From positions 4,154,001-4,218,000 of the forward strand of contig NZ_CP108032.1 of the NCBI RefSeq assembly GCF_036169555.1: DNA of 64,000 bases, read 5' to 3'. The notes under the pieces are model-generated. The model saw only the letters and a list, made by a program, of their open reading frames with translations, did not search any database and was not told the DNA's origin. Shown here in pieces: positions 52,864 to 63,761 of this stretch. Position 1 is the first letter of the stretch; every line of letters begins with the position of its first letter. The position numbers and the translations under genes are program-made. This DNA is from Streptomyces sp. NBC_00306 (lineage in GTDB: Bacteria > Actinomycetota > Actinomycetes > Streptomycetales > Streptomycetaceae).

Positions 52864-53646
52864 TCAGCCCAGACCCGCGGCGCGGGGGAACAGCTGGCGG
52901 AAGGCATCGGCGGACTCCGAGCCCGAGCGCCCGAACGGTGCGTCGAAGTCCCACACCAGGAAGAGCAGGAACGCGATCAGCGCGCTGAACAGACCGGCGA
53001 GCAGCAGCTCGCGGTAGGAGCGGCCGATCTGCATGGTGAAGATCAGTCCGACGGTCACCAGGGCGCCGGTGATCAGGCCGAACCACACCACGCCCGGCAG
53101 GGTCGCGCCGGCGTTCGACTCCCGGGCGTTGCGCGCGTCGTCGGCGACCGCCACCTGGTCGAGCATCGGCTGGTACGCCTGGGCCTCCAGCTCTCCCACG
53201 GGCACGCGCCTGGCGATGTCCGAGCGCACCACGTCGAGCAGCTCGCCGCCCCGCCCGGTCTGCTCCTGGCCGTCGATCATCCTCGGCCACTCCTGGTGGA
53301 CGACGTGCGCGACGTACCGGTCGATGTCCGAGTGGAGCTTGCGCTGAACGTCGGGCGGGTAGACCTCGGCGCGCTGGGTGACCTCGTACAGGGCCTGCGC
53401 CTCACGGCGTACGTCGTCCTGCGCGGCGCTGCGTGCCTCCCACACACCGGCGATGGCGAGGCCCAGCACGATGGCGTACACGACGCCGACCATCATCGTC
53501 ATGTACTCGAGGACGTCGGGGGTCTCGGCGGGCTCCACGCCCGTTTCCTCGGCGTCGTGCCGCCGGCGCTGGAGGAGAAGGGTGGCGATGAGGACGACGG
53601 CGCAGGCGGCGGCCATCGCGATGGCCAGGACCAGCCATTCCGACAT
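52864..53646 (-). CDS. DUF4239 / bestrophin-like membrane protein
   Basis: A 260-aa protein. Helices at about 3-24, 48-70, 185-207 and 213-235 enclose a central helical region with RREAQALYEVTQRAEV and VARALEE-like segments; the order matches DUF4239 proteins. Some relatives resemble bestrophin-like anion channels, but function is unproven. No partner genes are visible. Confidence 0.78.
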   Translation of the reverse strand: MSEWLVLAIAMAAACAVVLIATLLLQRRRHDAEETGVEPAETPDVLEYMTMMVGVVYAIVLGLAIAGVWEARSAAQDDVRREAQALYEVTQRAEVYPPDVQRKLHSDIDRYVAHVVHQEWPRMIDGQEQTGRGGELLDVVRSDIARRVPVGELEAQAYQPMLDQVAVADDARNARESNAGATLPGVVWFGLITGALVTVGLIFTMQIGRSYRELLLAGLFSALIAFLLFLVWDFDAPFGRSGSESADAFRQLFPRAAGLG

Positions 53647-53691
53647 GGGCTCACTCCGAAAGATGTGGTGGTGCGGTCGGTGGGGTGTCGC

Positions 53692-54906
53692 TCAGGCGCG
53701 GCCGCGCCCCGGCCGCAGCAGGGCCGCGGCGAGCACGGCCGGTGTCGTGGTGACGAGCACCAGGACGACGAGGGGCATCCCCTCGCGCTCCGGCCTACCG
53801 GGCAACGGCCGGTGGTTGCGTACGGTCACGGCCTGCGGCGGAGCGGCGGGCGGACCGGCCGCGGGAGGCGGCGGTACGACGGCCGGCTCGGTCTCGGGAA
53901 CGACCGGCGCGGGCGGCAGCGGAGCCGGCGGTACGGGTGAGGGTTCGGGCGCCGGAGGCGGCGGCGTCGGGCGCGGCTGCGGCGGCGCGGGGGTGGTCGG
54001 CGCGGGCGGTTCCGGCACCGGCGGCGGGCTGCTGGGCGGCGGCGGGCTCGGGGGCTCGCTCGGCGGCGGCTCGCTCGGCGGCGGTTCGGGCGGACACGGC
54101 TCGGGCGGCGGTGGCGGGCAGTGCGTGAAGAGGTCCACGGACACGTCCACGTCGACCGACACATCCACCAGGAGGTCGCCGGCTCCGGGCCGGCCCCCGA
54201 CGGACACCTGCACCGACGCGCAGATGAGACCAGGCAGATGGAGGGCCCATGTGCCGTGCGGGGGCAGGGGCGCCACGCTCACGGTGCCGGCGAAGAGGGC
54301 GCCGAAGGAGGGGACGACGGTGCCGGGGTCCGGCAGGACCGGGCCGATGGGTGTCGCCGCCGGAGCGGGGCTCTGCCGGTCGTGACCGGAGCCGGCCGCG
54401 CCCGCAGCCGCGCTCGTCGGTGCGCCACCAGCCGCGCCCGCACCTGTGCCTGCGCCTGCGCCCGCACCTGAGTCCGCACCTGCGTCCGGGGCAGGGTCGT
54501 GCGCCCGAGACGCCGGGGCCGGATCCCGCTCGGCCGGGACCGCGCCCGCGTCCTCCCGGGCCGGCCCCTTGTGCTCGCTCTCACGGCCCGGCGGCGCACC
54601 GCCCTCGTCGTCGCTGTCGGCCTCACCGTCGGCCTCGCGAACCAGGCCGGGCTCAGGGCCGGTTTCGGGTTCCGCGCCCGCCCGGGACGCCGAGCTCGCC
54701 TCCGGCCTCGGCTCCTGATCCGGCGGGGCCGGACCGGGCCGCGGCTCGGCCGGGTCGGAATCCCCCGTGGCCGGCTCGGCCTCGGCCCGGGAGACGGACG
54801 CGGCCGGAGCCGGCTCGTCCGTCACTCCTGCCGCTACTGCCCCGATCCCCTGCGAGCCGAGAATCGCAACGATCCCCAGTGCACTCAACTGCTCCCATCC
54901 CGCCAC
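53692..54906 (-). CDS. Proline/alanine-rich wall-spanning membrane protein, unknown function
   Basis: A 404-aa protein. The N-terminus is hydrophobic (LSALGIVAILGSQGIGAVAAG). About 170 residues of Ala/Pro/Glu-rich disorder follow, then a short beta-like domain (WALHLPGLICASVQVSVGG) with the alternating VDVSVDVDVSVDL. Next comes a long poly-Pro (PPPPEP/PPSEPP) region and a C-terminal membrane helix (LVVLVLVTTTPAVLAAALL). The layout suggests an anchored protein that crosses the cell wall. GTG 54906 has no strong ribosome site, so the start is tentative. Confidence 0.6.
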   Translation of the reverse strand: MAGWEQLSALGIVAILGSQGIGAVAAGVTDEPAPAASVSRAEAEPATGDSDPAEPRPGPAPPDQEPRPEASSASRAGAEPETGPEPGLVREADGEADSDDEGGAPPGRESEHKGPAREDAGAVPAERDPAPASRAHDPAPDAGADSGAGAGAGTGAGAAGGAPTSAAAGAAGSGHDRQSPAPAATPIGPVLPDPGTVVPSFGALFAGTVSVAPLPPHGTWALHLPGLICASVQVSVGGRPGAGDLLVDVSVDVDVSVDLFTHCPPPPPEPCPPEPPPSEPPPSEPPSPPPPSSPPPVPEPPAPTTPAPPQPRPTPPPPAPEPSPVPPAPLPPAPVVPETEPAVVPPPPAAGPPAAPPQAVTVRNHRPLPGRPEREGMPLVVLVLVTTTPAVLAAALLRPGRGRA

Positions 54907-54996
54907 ATCGGCACGTTATTGGTGAAGGCAGGGCAGAGGGGACCACTTTCACACGGATAGGTGAATCATCCGGTTGTCGGACCGGCTTCTCCGTGA

Positions 54997-57120
<2,124 letters not shown>

Positions 57121-57201
57121 CGGCCCGCCGCGGGCGCACGGACAGCTCCCCGGGCGGTGCCCGCTGCGTCCTGCCTGTTCCGCCTGTTCCGCTGTGGTCC
57201 T

Positions 57202-57236
57202 CGGGCGGCCGACGGCGCTTTCCGGACACTCCCTAG
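57202..57236. repeat. Decayed right end of the inverted-repeat element
   Basis: The last 35 bp before the PadR gene match the right end of the 24.1-kb element at 30 of 35 positions, ending in GGACACTCCCTAG. No matching left end is nearby. Confidence 0.55.
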
Positions 57237-57245
57237 GATCGGGCC

Positions 57246-57785
57246 ATGTCGCTCCCGCACGCCATCCTCACGGCCCTGCTCGAAAAGCCCTCGTCGGGCC
57301 TGGAGCTGACCCGCCGCTTCGACAAGTCGATCGGCTACTTCTGGTCGGCCACCCATCAGCAGATCTACCGCGAGCTGGGCAAGCTGGAGCAGGCGGGCCA
57401 GATCCGGGCGCTGCCGTCCGCGCAGCCGACGCGGGGTCAGAAGAAGGAGTACGAGGTGCTGCCCGCGGGCCGCGCCGAGCTGGCCTCCTGGGTGGCGCGG
57501 CCGGAGGACCCGAGGCCGGTCCGCGACCCGCTGCTGCTGCGGCTGCGGGCCGCGGGCGTGGTGGGCGGCGCCGGGCTGCGGGAGGAGCTGGAGCGCCATC
57601 TCGCCCTGCACCAGCGGCAGCTGGAGCAGTACCGCGAGATCGAGGAGCGCGACTTCGCGCCGGAGCGGACCGTCACCGAACAGGACGCGCTGCGCCACAT
57701 GGTGCTGCGCGGGGGCATCGAGCTGGAGTCGTTCTGGACGAAGTGGCTCACCGAGACCCTGGCGGCGCTCCCCGCCACGCCCTGA
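57246..57785 (+). CDS. PadR-family transcriptional regulator
   Basis: A 179-aa regulator. The winged helix at about 1-80 (AILTALLEKPSSGLELTRRFDKSIGYFW, QIYRELGKLEQAGQI) is followed by a dimerisation helix bundle (about 95-175). The length fits PadR subfamily 1. It usually represses stress or efflux genes. It follows the fadH-like gene in the same direction after 125 bp, so a link to that gene is possible but unproven. Confidence 0.88.
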   Translation: MSLPHAILTALLEKPSSGLELTRRFDKSIGYFWSATHQQIYRELGKLEQAGQIRALPSAQPTRGQKKEYEVLPAGRAELASWVARPEDPRPVRDPLLLRLRAAGVVGGAGLREELERHLALHQRQLEQYREIEERDFAPERTVTEQDALRHMVLRGGIELESFWTKWLTETLAALPATP

Positions 57786-58039
57786 ACCCGGCGGGTCCCG
57801 GCCGCTACGCGGGGCCGCCCGTGCTCGTCGAAGGGCGCCGAAGGCCTTCGCACCCCGTAGCACGGGCGTGCGACCTTTCGACTCCCATCGAAAAGCTCGC
57901 GCCGGCGGGGCCTGTCCGATGAGAATCGCGATCAGGCGGACCGGACCGGGCTCCGTTCCCGGCAGGGCTACGGGGGTGGCCTGCCGAGAACGGAGCAGTC
58001 CGGGATGCGGGAGCTGACGGGCCGTGAGACGGTCGCCGG

Positions 58040-58234
58040 GTGATGGATGCCCTGATCGTCGCCATGGTCGCCGCCTGCTCGGCCGGCGCACTCGCCCTGC
58101 TGGTCACCTCGGCCCTCGGCCTGGCACGCGCCGGCCGTGGCGATCCCTCCGACGAGGCGCGTGCCGTGACGCTCGCGCTGTACGGCTGTGCGGTCGCGAT
58201 CGCGACCCTCGGGATGTTCGTCACGCTCCTGTGA
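58040..58234 (+). CDS. Small two-helix membrane protein
   Basis: A 64-aa protein with helices at about 4-28 and 43-63 (LIVAMVAACSAGALALLVTSALGL, LALYGCAVAIATLGMFVTLL) joined by a charged loop (RAGRGDPSDEAR). GTG 58040 and ATG 58043 are adjacent possible starts. It resembles small Streptomyces membrane proteins; function unknown. Confidence 0.5.
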   Translation: MMDALIVAMVAACSAGALALLVTSALGLARAGRGDPSDEARAVTLALYGCAVAIATLGMFVTLL

Positions 58235-58255
58235 GCGGCCGTTGACCGGGCCGGC

Positions 58256-59362
58256 TCACAGCCAGCCGTTGCGGCGGAAACTACGGTGGATCACCAGACA
58301 GGCGACCACCATGACGGCCATCACCACCGGATAGCCGAAGGGCGAGCGCAGCCCCGGCATGTGCTCGAAGTTCATTCCGTACGCACCGCACACCATCGTC
58401 GGCACGGCCACGATCGCCGCCCATGCGGTGATCTTCCGCATGTCCTCGTTCTGGGCGACGGTCACCTGCGCCAGGTGTGCCTGGAGGATCGAGTCGAGCA
58501 GGGCGTCGTAGGAGATGATCTGCTCGTTGATCCGGGCCAGATGGTCGACGAGGTCGCGGAAGTACGGCTGTATCTCGGGTCCGACCGGCGGCAGAGGTGT
58601 GGTCGCCAGGGTCCACATCGGCCTGTCCAGCGGCGCGACGGCCCGCTTGAGCTCCAGCAGTTCGCGCTTGAGCTGGTAGATCCGCCCGGGGTCGGCCCGC
58701 CCCGCCGACGTGTCGAAGACGGTGCTCTCGACGTCGTCGACATCGGTCTGCACGGCCTCGGCGACGACGAGGTAGTCGTCGACGATCCGGTCGGCTATCG
58801 CGTGCAGCACGGCGGCCGGTCCCTTGGACAACTGCTCGGTGTCCCCTTCGAGGGCCTCGCGGAGCGGGCCGAGCGAGCCGTGCCTGCCGTGCCGGACGGT
58901 GATGACGAAGTTCGACCCGGTGAAGACCATGAGGTCGCCGGTGTCCACGACCTCGCTGGAGCACGTGAGTTCCTCGTGCTCGACGTAGCGGCAGGTCTTG
59001 AAGACGGCGAACAGCGTGCCGTTGCGGGTGCCGTCCCCTTCGTACCGCTGGAGCTTGGGCCGCTGGTGCGCGTGCACCGCGTCCGCCACGGCCAGCGGGT
59101 GCAGCGCGAAGAGCTCCGCGAGTCCGGCGAACTCGGCCGCCGTGGGCTCGTGGAGCCCGATCCAGACGAAGCGGCCCTCGTGCTTGCGGACCTGGCGCAG
59201 GGCGTCCTCGGCGGAGGCGTGGCCCGACAGCCGCATCCCGTCCTCGTAGACCACGCAGTTGACGACCGAGCTGCCGAGCGGCGACCTTGCCGGGTGGCTG
59301 AGGTCGACGCGGGGTTGGTGCGCACGCCCCACGGCACGGCGCAGGGTGCGGATCATCGGCAC
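58256..59362 (-). CDS. corA: CorA-family magnesium/cobalt transporter
   Basis: A 368-aa channel. The large cytosolic alpha/beta domain (about 20-300) is followed by two C-terminal helices, with the signature Y-G-M-N after helix 1 (VCGAYGMNFEHMP) and a positively charged end. GTG 59362 has AAGGAG at 7 nt. It mediates divalent cation uptake across the plasma membrane. Confidence 0.93.
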   Translation of the reverse strand: MPMIRTLRRAVGRAHQPRVDLSHPARSPLGSSVVNCVVYEDGMRLSGHASAEDALRQVRKHEGRFVWIGLHEPTAAEFAGLAELFALHPLAVADAVHAHQRPKLQRYEGDGTRNGTLFAVFKTCRYVEHEELTCSSEVVDTGDLMVFTGSNFVITVRHGRHGSLGPLREALEGDTEQLSKGPAAVLHAIADRIVDDYLVVAEAVQTDVDDVESTVFDTSAGRADPGRIYQLKRELLELKRAVAPLDRPMWTLATTPLPPVGPEIQPYFRDLVDHLARINEQIISYDALLDSILQAHLAQVTVAQNEDMRKITAWAAIVAVPTMVCGAYGMNFEHMPGLRSPFGYPVVMAVMVVACLVIHRSFRRNGWL

Positions 59363-59621
59363 GGCGGAGCTCCTTCGAACGACCGCCGGTCAGTGTGCCA
59401 CCCGAGCCTGTCCGCTGTCGTCGGCGCAGGTGGGGGCTTCGGTGGCGGGGCGGTCGCGCGGCGCTTCCTTCCCCGCGTGTTCGAGGGCCGCGCGCAGGAC
59501 GTAAGACTTTCGTCACCGGCCCATGGCCACCGTCGCGGCTCGTGCTGCCGTTGAATGCCGTGGAGGGCCGAGCGGATCCCGACGGGGGACGACGCCGGAC
59601 ACGCGACGGGGAGTGGATCAC

Positions 59622-60167
59622 ATGCGGGCGATACTGCGACGGCCGGTGGTCGTCGGACTGCTGCTTCTGGGACTGGCCGCGGGCGCCGTCGGTGCCGTGT
59701 GGTTCCAGCCGTGGAAGCTGTGGGTGGACGAGACCGTAAGCGAGGACCTGCCGGCGGCGGCCCCCGCCGGGGTGCCGGAGCAGGACGCCGCCGACTCCCC
59801 GCCGCAGGCCGGGCCCCGCACGCTGGCCACCGGCGAACTGATCAGCCACGAGCACCGGACGACCGGCACGGTGAAGATCGTGCGGCTGGCCGACGGCTCG
59901 CACGTGCTCCGGCTGGAGAACCTCGACACCAGCAACGGGCCCGATCTGCGCGTCCTGCTGGCGGACGCTCCGGTCAAGGAGGGCACGGCCGGGTGGCGTG
60001 TCTTCGACGACGGCAAGCACACGGCACTCGGCAAGCTGAAGGGCAACAAGGGCGACCAGAACTATGCGCTGCCGCGAGGCGTCGATCCGGCCGACTACAG
60101 CAGTGTGAGCATCTGGTGCGACCGTTTCGACGTCTCCTTCGGGGCCGCGGAGCTCGCTCCCGTATGA
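59622..60167 (+). CDS. DM13 domain membrane-anchored protein
   Basis: A 181-aa protein. It has one N-terminal helix (VVVGLLLLGLAAGAVGAVW) and an extracytoplasmic DM13 domain (about 70-180) with GTVKIVRLADGSHVLRLENLDTSNGPDLRVLL and a C-terminal Cys in SIWCDRFDVSFG. DM13 domains are linked to redox/electron-transfer roles. ATG 59622 has GGGGAG at about 8 nt. The next gene is convergent. Confidence 0.8.
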   Translation: MRAILRRPVVVGLLLLGLAAGAVGAVWFQPWKLWVDETVSEDLPAAAPAGVPEQDAADSPPQAGPRTLATGELISHEHRTTGTVKIVRLADGSHVLRLENLDTSNGPDLRVLLADAPVKEGTAGWRVFDDGKHTALGKLKGNKGDQNYALPRGVDPADYSSVSIWCDRFDVSFGAAELAPV

Positions 60168-60202
60168 CCCGGCCGGTCAGCCGGTGACCCGAACCACGCC
60201 GG

Positions 60203-61030
60203 TCAGCCGGCGTTGGAGGCGCTGAGCCCGGCGGACAGTGTCATGGCCTCGCCATTGAGGAATCCGCCGGAGTCCGCGAGCAGAAGGAGCACCGCCGCGG
60301 TGACGTCCTCGGGTTCCATCAGCCCGGGCCCCTGACCCTCCAGCACCGGCAGGACGTCTTCTCGCGCCGGGTCGTCCAGGTCGGGACGCAGCAGCCGGTA
60401 CGTGGCCCGGTTGTGGATCATCGTCGTGTTCACCCCGGCGGGCAGGACCGCGTTCACGGTGATGCCGTGCTCGGCCACCTCCAGCGCCAGGGACTTCACC
60501 AGCCCGATGACGCCCCACTTGGCCGCCGCGTAGTGCGCGCTGTTCTTCGCGCCCATCCGGGCGACGACGGAGGAGGTGGCGACGATCCGGCCGTAGCCCT
60601 GCTCGATCATGTGCGGCACGACCGCGCGGAACGAGTGGAAGACGCCGGTCAGATTGACGTCGATCATCTCCTGCCACTGGAGGGCGTCCATCGAGGCGAG
60701 GGGGGAGGCGGACGCGATCCCGGCGTTGGCCAGCAGGAAGTCGATACGGCCGAACTCCTCCAGTGCCCGTGCCGCGACGTTCTCCATCTCCTGGAGACTG
60801 CGGACGTCTCCCATCAGGGCGACGCAGCGCCGGCCGGTCGACTCCACCAGGTCGACCGTGCGGGCCAGTTCGGCCTCGCTGCCCAGCGGATAGGGAACGC
60901 TCTCCAGCTCCCCGGCGATGTCGCACGTCACGATGTCGGCGCCTTCACGCGCCAGGGCCACGGCATGCGCCCGTCCCTGTCCCCGCGCGCCACCGGTGAT
61001 CAACGCGACCTTGCCGTCGAACTTCCCCAC
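60203..61030 (-). CDS. SDR-family oxidoreductase, mycofactocin-coupled type
   Basis: A 275-aa short-chain dehydrogenase. The Rossmann loop is TGGARGQGRAHA, NAG is in LLANAGIASA, the catalytic Tyr-Lys is Y-A-A-A-K, and the C-terminus is typical. An insertion after the first beta-alpha-beta unit (VTCDIAGELESVPYPLGSEAELARTV) is characteristic of mycofactocin-dependent SDRs, which keep NAD bound and pass electrons to mycofactocin. No mft biosynthesis genes are in the window. Confidence 0.85.
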   Translation of the reverse strand: MGKFDGKVALITGGARGQGRAHAVALAREGADIVTCDIAGELESVPYPLGSEAELARTVDLVESTGRRCVALMGDVRSLQEMENVAARALEEFGRIDFLLANAGIASASPLASMDALQWQEMIDVNLTGVFHSFRAVVPHMIEQGYGRIVATSSVVARMGAKNSAHYAAAKWGVIGLVKSLALEVAEHGITVNAVLPAGVNTTMIHNRATYRLLRPDLDDPAREDVLPVLEGQGPGLMEPEDVTAAVLLLLADSGGFLNGEAMTLSAGLSASNAG

Positions 61031-61583
61031 TGCGTGTGCCTCCTCGACGCGAGCCTGTCCGGACCGAACCTATGGTCGGAACCGGCGCGCCACCAGACGG
61101 CATCCGAGGGTGTCCGCGGTACCGCCGGCGTGCTTTTCATCGCTGGACCGACCTCGAGGGACCCGCGTTTCAGTAATTCCTGAAATGACAGCGGCAGAAG
61201 CGGACGCCTCCTTACCGGTGGCAAGCATTCCGCCCGGGAATGGCAGATGATCACCGCCCACGCGCCGTCCGGAATCGGCGCGCTCGGCCACCGCGTACAT
61301 CCGTCCCTCGCCCCGGCCTCCTGGTCGCACCGCTCTGAACTGCTGTTTCTCCTCACAGGGGCGGGAGTTGGCGCCGCTGTCCGGCATGAACCGGCCACCT
61401 CCGCGGCAGGCACCTTCATGCCAGGCAGGTTCCTGGTCTGGCCGAAAGCAGACAACAGTACGGGGTCGGTGATTTCCTCTAGCTACGCAGTCGAAAGGCC
61501 CCCGGGCCGGACGGCCGCCGGACAACTTCTTCCGAATGGAAACACTGCCGCATTCGTATCCACCGCACGAATGGAGACGATCA
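61031..61583. other. 553-bp gene-free divergent region
   Basis: Between the SDR and repeat-protein starts no frame has a credible start plus coding bias. It contains TTTCAG-TAATTC-CTGAAA, an exact inverted repeat (61168-61185), and a comparatively A/T-rich promoter-like stretch just before 61584 (CATTCGTATCCACCGCACGA). It presumably holds both promoters and possibly a small regulator target. Confidence 0.5.
61168..61185. promoter_or_regulatory. Inverted repeat in the divergent region
   Basis: TTTCAG and CTGAAA arms, 6-bp centre TAATTC. Could be an operator or a short hairpin. Confidence 0.3.
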
Positions 61584-61970
61584 ATGTCACGTGTAACCCG
61601 CTGTACCGCCGCCGCTTCCGTCATAGCCGCCACCGTTCTCGGCTCGCTGCTCTTCTCCTCGCCGGCGCAGGCCGCCGGGCAGCAGGGGCCGGCCGCGTCG
61701 GTGCAGATCTCCCAGACGCCCAGCGGCGAGGACGACTTCGTCTGGCCGCAGCCGAAGACCGAGCCCGGCACGGACGGTGCGCAGAGCGCCCGCGGCGGGG
61801 ACCGGACGGCGGCCAAGGACGGCAAGGACGACTTCGTGTGGCCGCAGCCCCAGGGTGAGCCGGGCGTCCCGGACGACTTCGTCTGGCCGATCCTGGGCGA
61901 ACTCCCCGACCTCCCGGGCCTCCCCGGAATCCCGGACGACTTCGTCTGGCCGACCCCGCCGAAGAGGTGA
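61584..61970 (+). CDS. Small secreted protein with four DDFVWP repeats
   Basis: A 128-aa precursor. The signal peptide is about residues 1-30 (cleavage predicted after A-Q-A). The mature part is 98 residues, Pro/Gly/Asp-rich, with D-D-F-V-W-P at 50-55, 82-87, 97-102 and 118-123. Linkers are partly shared (QPKTEP, QPQGEP). No Cys is in the mature part and no known domain was recognised. ATG 61584 has GGAGA at 6-7 nt. It ends 25 bp from a convergent LuxR-type regulator gene. Function unknown; the repeats look like peptide units or binding modules. Confidence 0.75.
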   Translation: MSRVTRCTAAASVIAATVLGSLLFSSPAQAAGQQGPAASVQISQTPSGEDDFVWPQPKTEPGTDGAQSARGGDRTAAKDGKDDFVWPQPQGEPGVPDDFVWPILGELPDLPGLPGIPDDFVWPTPPKR

Positions 61971-61995
61971 CTACGTTGTCAGCACAGCAGTTCCG

Positions 61996-62979
61996 TCAGA
62001 TCCACTCCCGCCGGGTCGCCTGCACGCCGGCCTCGAACCGGCTCGACGCGCCCAGCCGGTCCATCAGTTCGGCCACGATGCGGCGTTCGGTGCGGACCCC
62101 GATACCCAGCGCACGCGCCACCGCCTCGTCGGTGAGACCCGTGGCCAGCAGCTGGAGCAACTTGCGCTCCTGCGCGGTCAGTCCGCCGGGGTGCGAGTCC
62201 GCCGGGGTGTTGAGGGGGCTGGCATGCTCCCAGTACGCCTCGAACAGGGCGCGCATGGCGTGCACCACGGGCGGGTTGCTGAACAGCAGCGCGGACGGCT
62301 GTGCCTGTCCCGGCAGACCCGCGACGACCGCGGCCGTGGTGTCGACGATGAGCAGCCGCATCGGCAGGGTCGGCGAGGTGCGTATCTCGCTGCGGCGCTC
62401 GGCCATCCACTGAGCGTGGGCCCGGGTCACCCGGTCGTTGGCGACGCTGTCGAGATAGATGGAGCGGAATCGTACGCCCCGGGCGAGCGCTCGTTCGTTG
62501 AGCGGCCGCCCGGCCTCGATCGACTCCTCCGTCAGTGCGTTGACGGGGTGGAAGGCGAGGGACTCCACGGCACAGGACTCGGCCAGGGCTTCGAGGCGGA
62601 TGCGGATGTCGTCGACGTTGTCGAGGTGTTCGGTGCCGCCGAGCGACTCGGTCCCCCCGGACGCGGTGTATTCGGCGGCGAGAGCGGCGAGAGCCGAGCG
62701 GTTCTGCTCGATCTGCTGCTGTCGCCAGGCCAGTTCGTCCTGCTCCCGCTGGAGCAGGACCTTGAGACCGAGTGCCGGGTTGACCGCCCGGAGCCTGCCC
62801 GGACTGTCCCGGGACGGTGCCAGCAGAGAGAGCTTGGACAGCCGGCCGAGTGCGGCCTCCACCTCCTCCGGAGTGCTGTCCAGAAGCTTGGCGAGCTGCA
62901 CGGGGTCGTGTTCCTTGTGGAACAGGATCGCGCGATAGACGCCAAGGGTCTGTTGATCCAATGACGAAACCTCGTCCAC
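61996..62979 (-). CDS. TrmB/LuxR-type transcriptional regulator
   Basis: A 327-aa regulator with two DNA-binding parts. The N-terminal TrmB-like winged helix spans about 5-65 (DQQTLGVYRAILFHKEHDPVQLAKLL). A middle domain lies at about 110-240 with PVNALTEESIEAGRPLNERALARGVRFRSIYLDS, similar to TrmB-family sugar/phosphodiester-sensor regions. A C-terminal LuxR HTH spans about 265-325 (LTAQERKLLQLLATGLTDEAVARALG). GTG 62979 has GGGGGAAA at about 8 nt. It probably controls the repeat protein or the genes to its right. Confidence 0.82.
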   Translation of the reverse strand: MDEVSSLDQQTLGVYRAILFHKEHDPVQLAKLLDSTPEEVEAALGRLSKLSLLAPSRDSPGRLRAVNPALGLKVLLQREQDELAWRQQQIEQNRSALAALAAEYTASGGTESLGGTEHLDNVDDIRIRLEALAESCAVESLAFHPVNALTEESIEAGRPLNERALARGVRFRSIYLDSVANDRVTRAHAQWMAERRSEIRTSPTLPMRLLIVDTTAAVVAGLPGQAQPSALLFSNPPVVHAMRALFEAYWEHASPLNTPADSHPGGLTAQERKLLQLLATGLTDEAVARALGIGVRTERRIVAELMDRLGASSRFEAGVQATRREWI

Positions 62980-63194
62980 GTGGCATTTCCCCCTTGAACC
63001 ACGGTTGAACGGAACTTCACTGCGAAACAAGGGCACGCACGCGGACGTGCACCTGGTTCCCGCTCGAGCAAGTCGGCTTCACGGGCGGGCCCCATCTGTT
63101 CACACATTTGGCACGTTACCTGCTCGTCGTACCCACCGACAGGGATCTACGACTGCCGCCGGGTTCTGCCCGCGCACAGACCCCAGGAGTCCTC

Positions 63195-63746
63195 ATGCCG
63201 TTCGCCGGGCCCCACCCTCCCGCGCCGCTCGACGGCTGCATCGTGCTCGTCGTCGACGCCACCACGGGCGCCGGCCGGATCGTGACCGCACGACTGTGTG
63301 CGGCCGGTGCCGCCGTCGCCGTCGTCGGGGCCGGACACCCCGGCCGGGGCGACGACGCGGCCACCAAGGCGGCTTTCCTGTGCAAGGAACTCGCGGACAT
63401 CGATCGTGTGGCGCTGCCGTACCGGACGGACATCGACGACCTCGACATGGTGCGCGAGCTGCCGGCGCAGATCGCCGCCGACCTCGGGCCGGTCTCGACC
63501 TCGGTCGTCGTCATTCCGTCCGGCTCGGGAACGGACAGGCTCGCGGAAAGGTTTCGCGCCGCGTCCCGGGTGATCGCCGCGGCCCTCCCCGAGGGAGCCC
63601 GGCACATCGAACTCGCATCGGACACCGCCGCCGGCACCGGCCAGGACGAAGAACTGGCCCGCCGCGTGGTCGAACAGCTTCTCAGCGGAACGGACCGCCC
63701 GCCGGACGCACGGCCGTCGGCCGGGCCACCGGTCACAGCACACTGA
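63195..63746 (+). CDS. Degenerate short-chain-dehydrogenase-like Rossmann protein
   Basis: A 183-aa protein with an SDR-like beginning (IVLVVDATTGAGRIVTARLCAAGAAVAVVG) but without the catalytic Y-x-x-x-K or the N-A-G motif. The middle keeps the SDR fold plan (RTDIDDLDMVRELPAQIAADLG). It is shorter than typical SDRs (about 250 aa). ATG 63195 has AGGAG 5 nt before it. It may be a regulatory, non-catalytic NAD(P)-binding protein. Confidence 0.65.
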   Translation: MPFAGPHPPAPLDGCIVLVVDATTGAGRIVTARLCAAGAAVAVVGAGHPGRGDDAATKAAFLCKELADIDRVALPYRTDIDDLDMVRELPAQIAADLGPVSTSVVVIPSGSGTDRLAERFRAASRVIAAALPEGARHIELASDTAAGTGQDEELARRVVEQLLSGTDRPPDARPSAGPPVTAH

Positions 63747-63761
63747 TTGTGGGGGCACAGC

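Noticed and set aside
61000-61858. Open frames in the 61.0-61.6 kb gap on either strand
   Set aside because: No ribosome site, no coding bias, no motifs; one runs into the repeat-protein gene out of frame.
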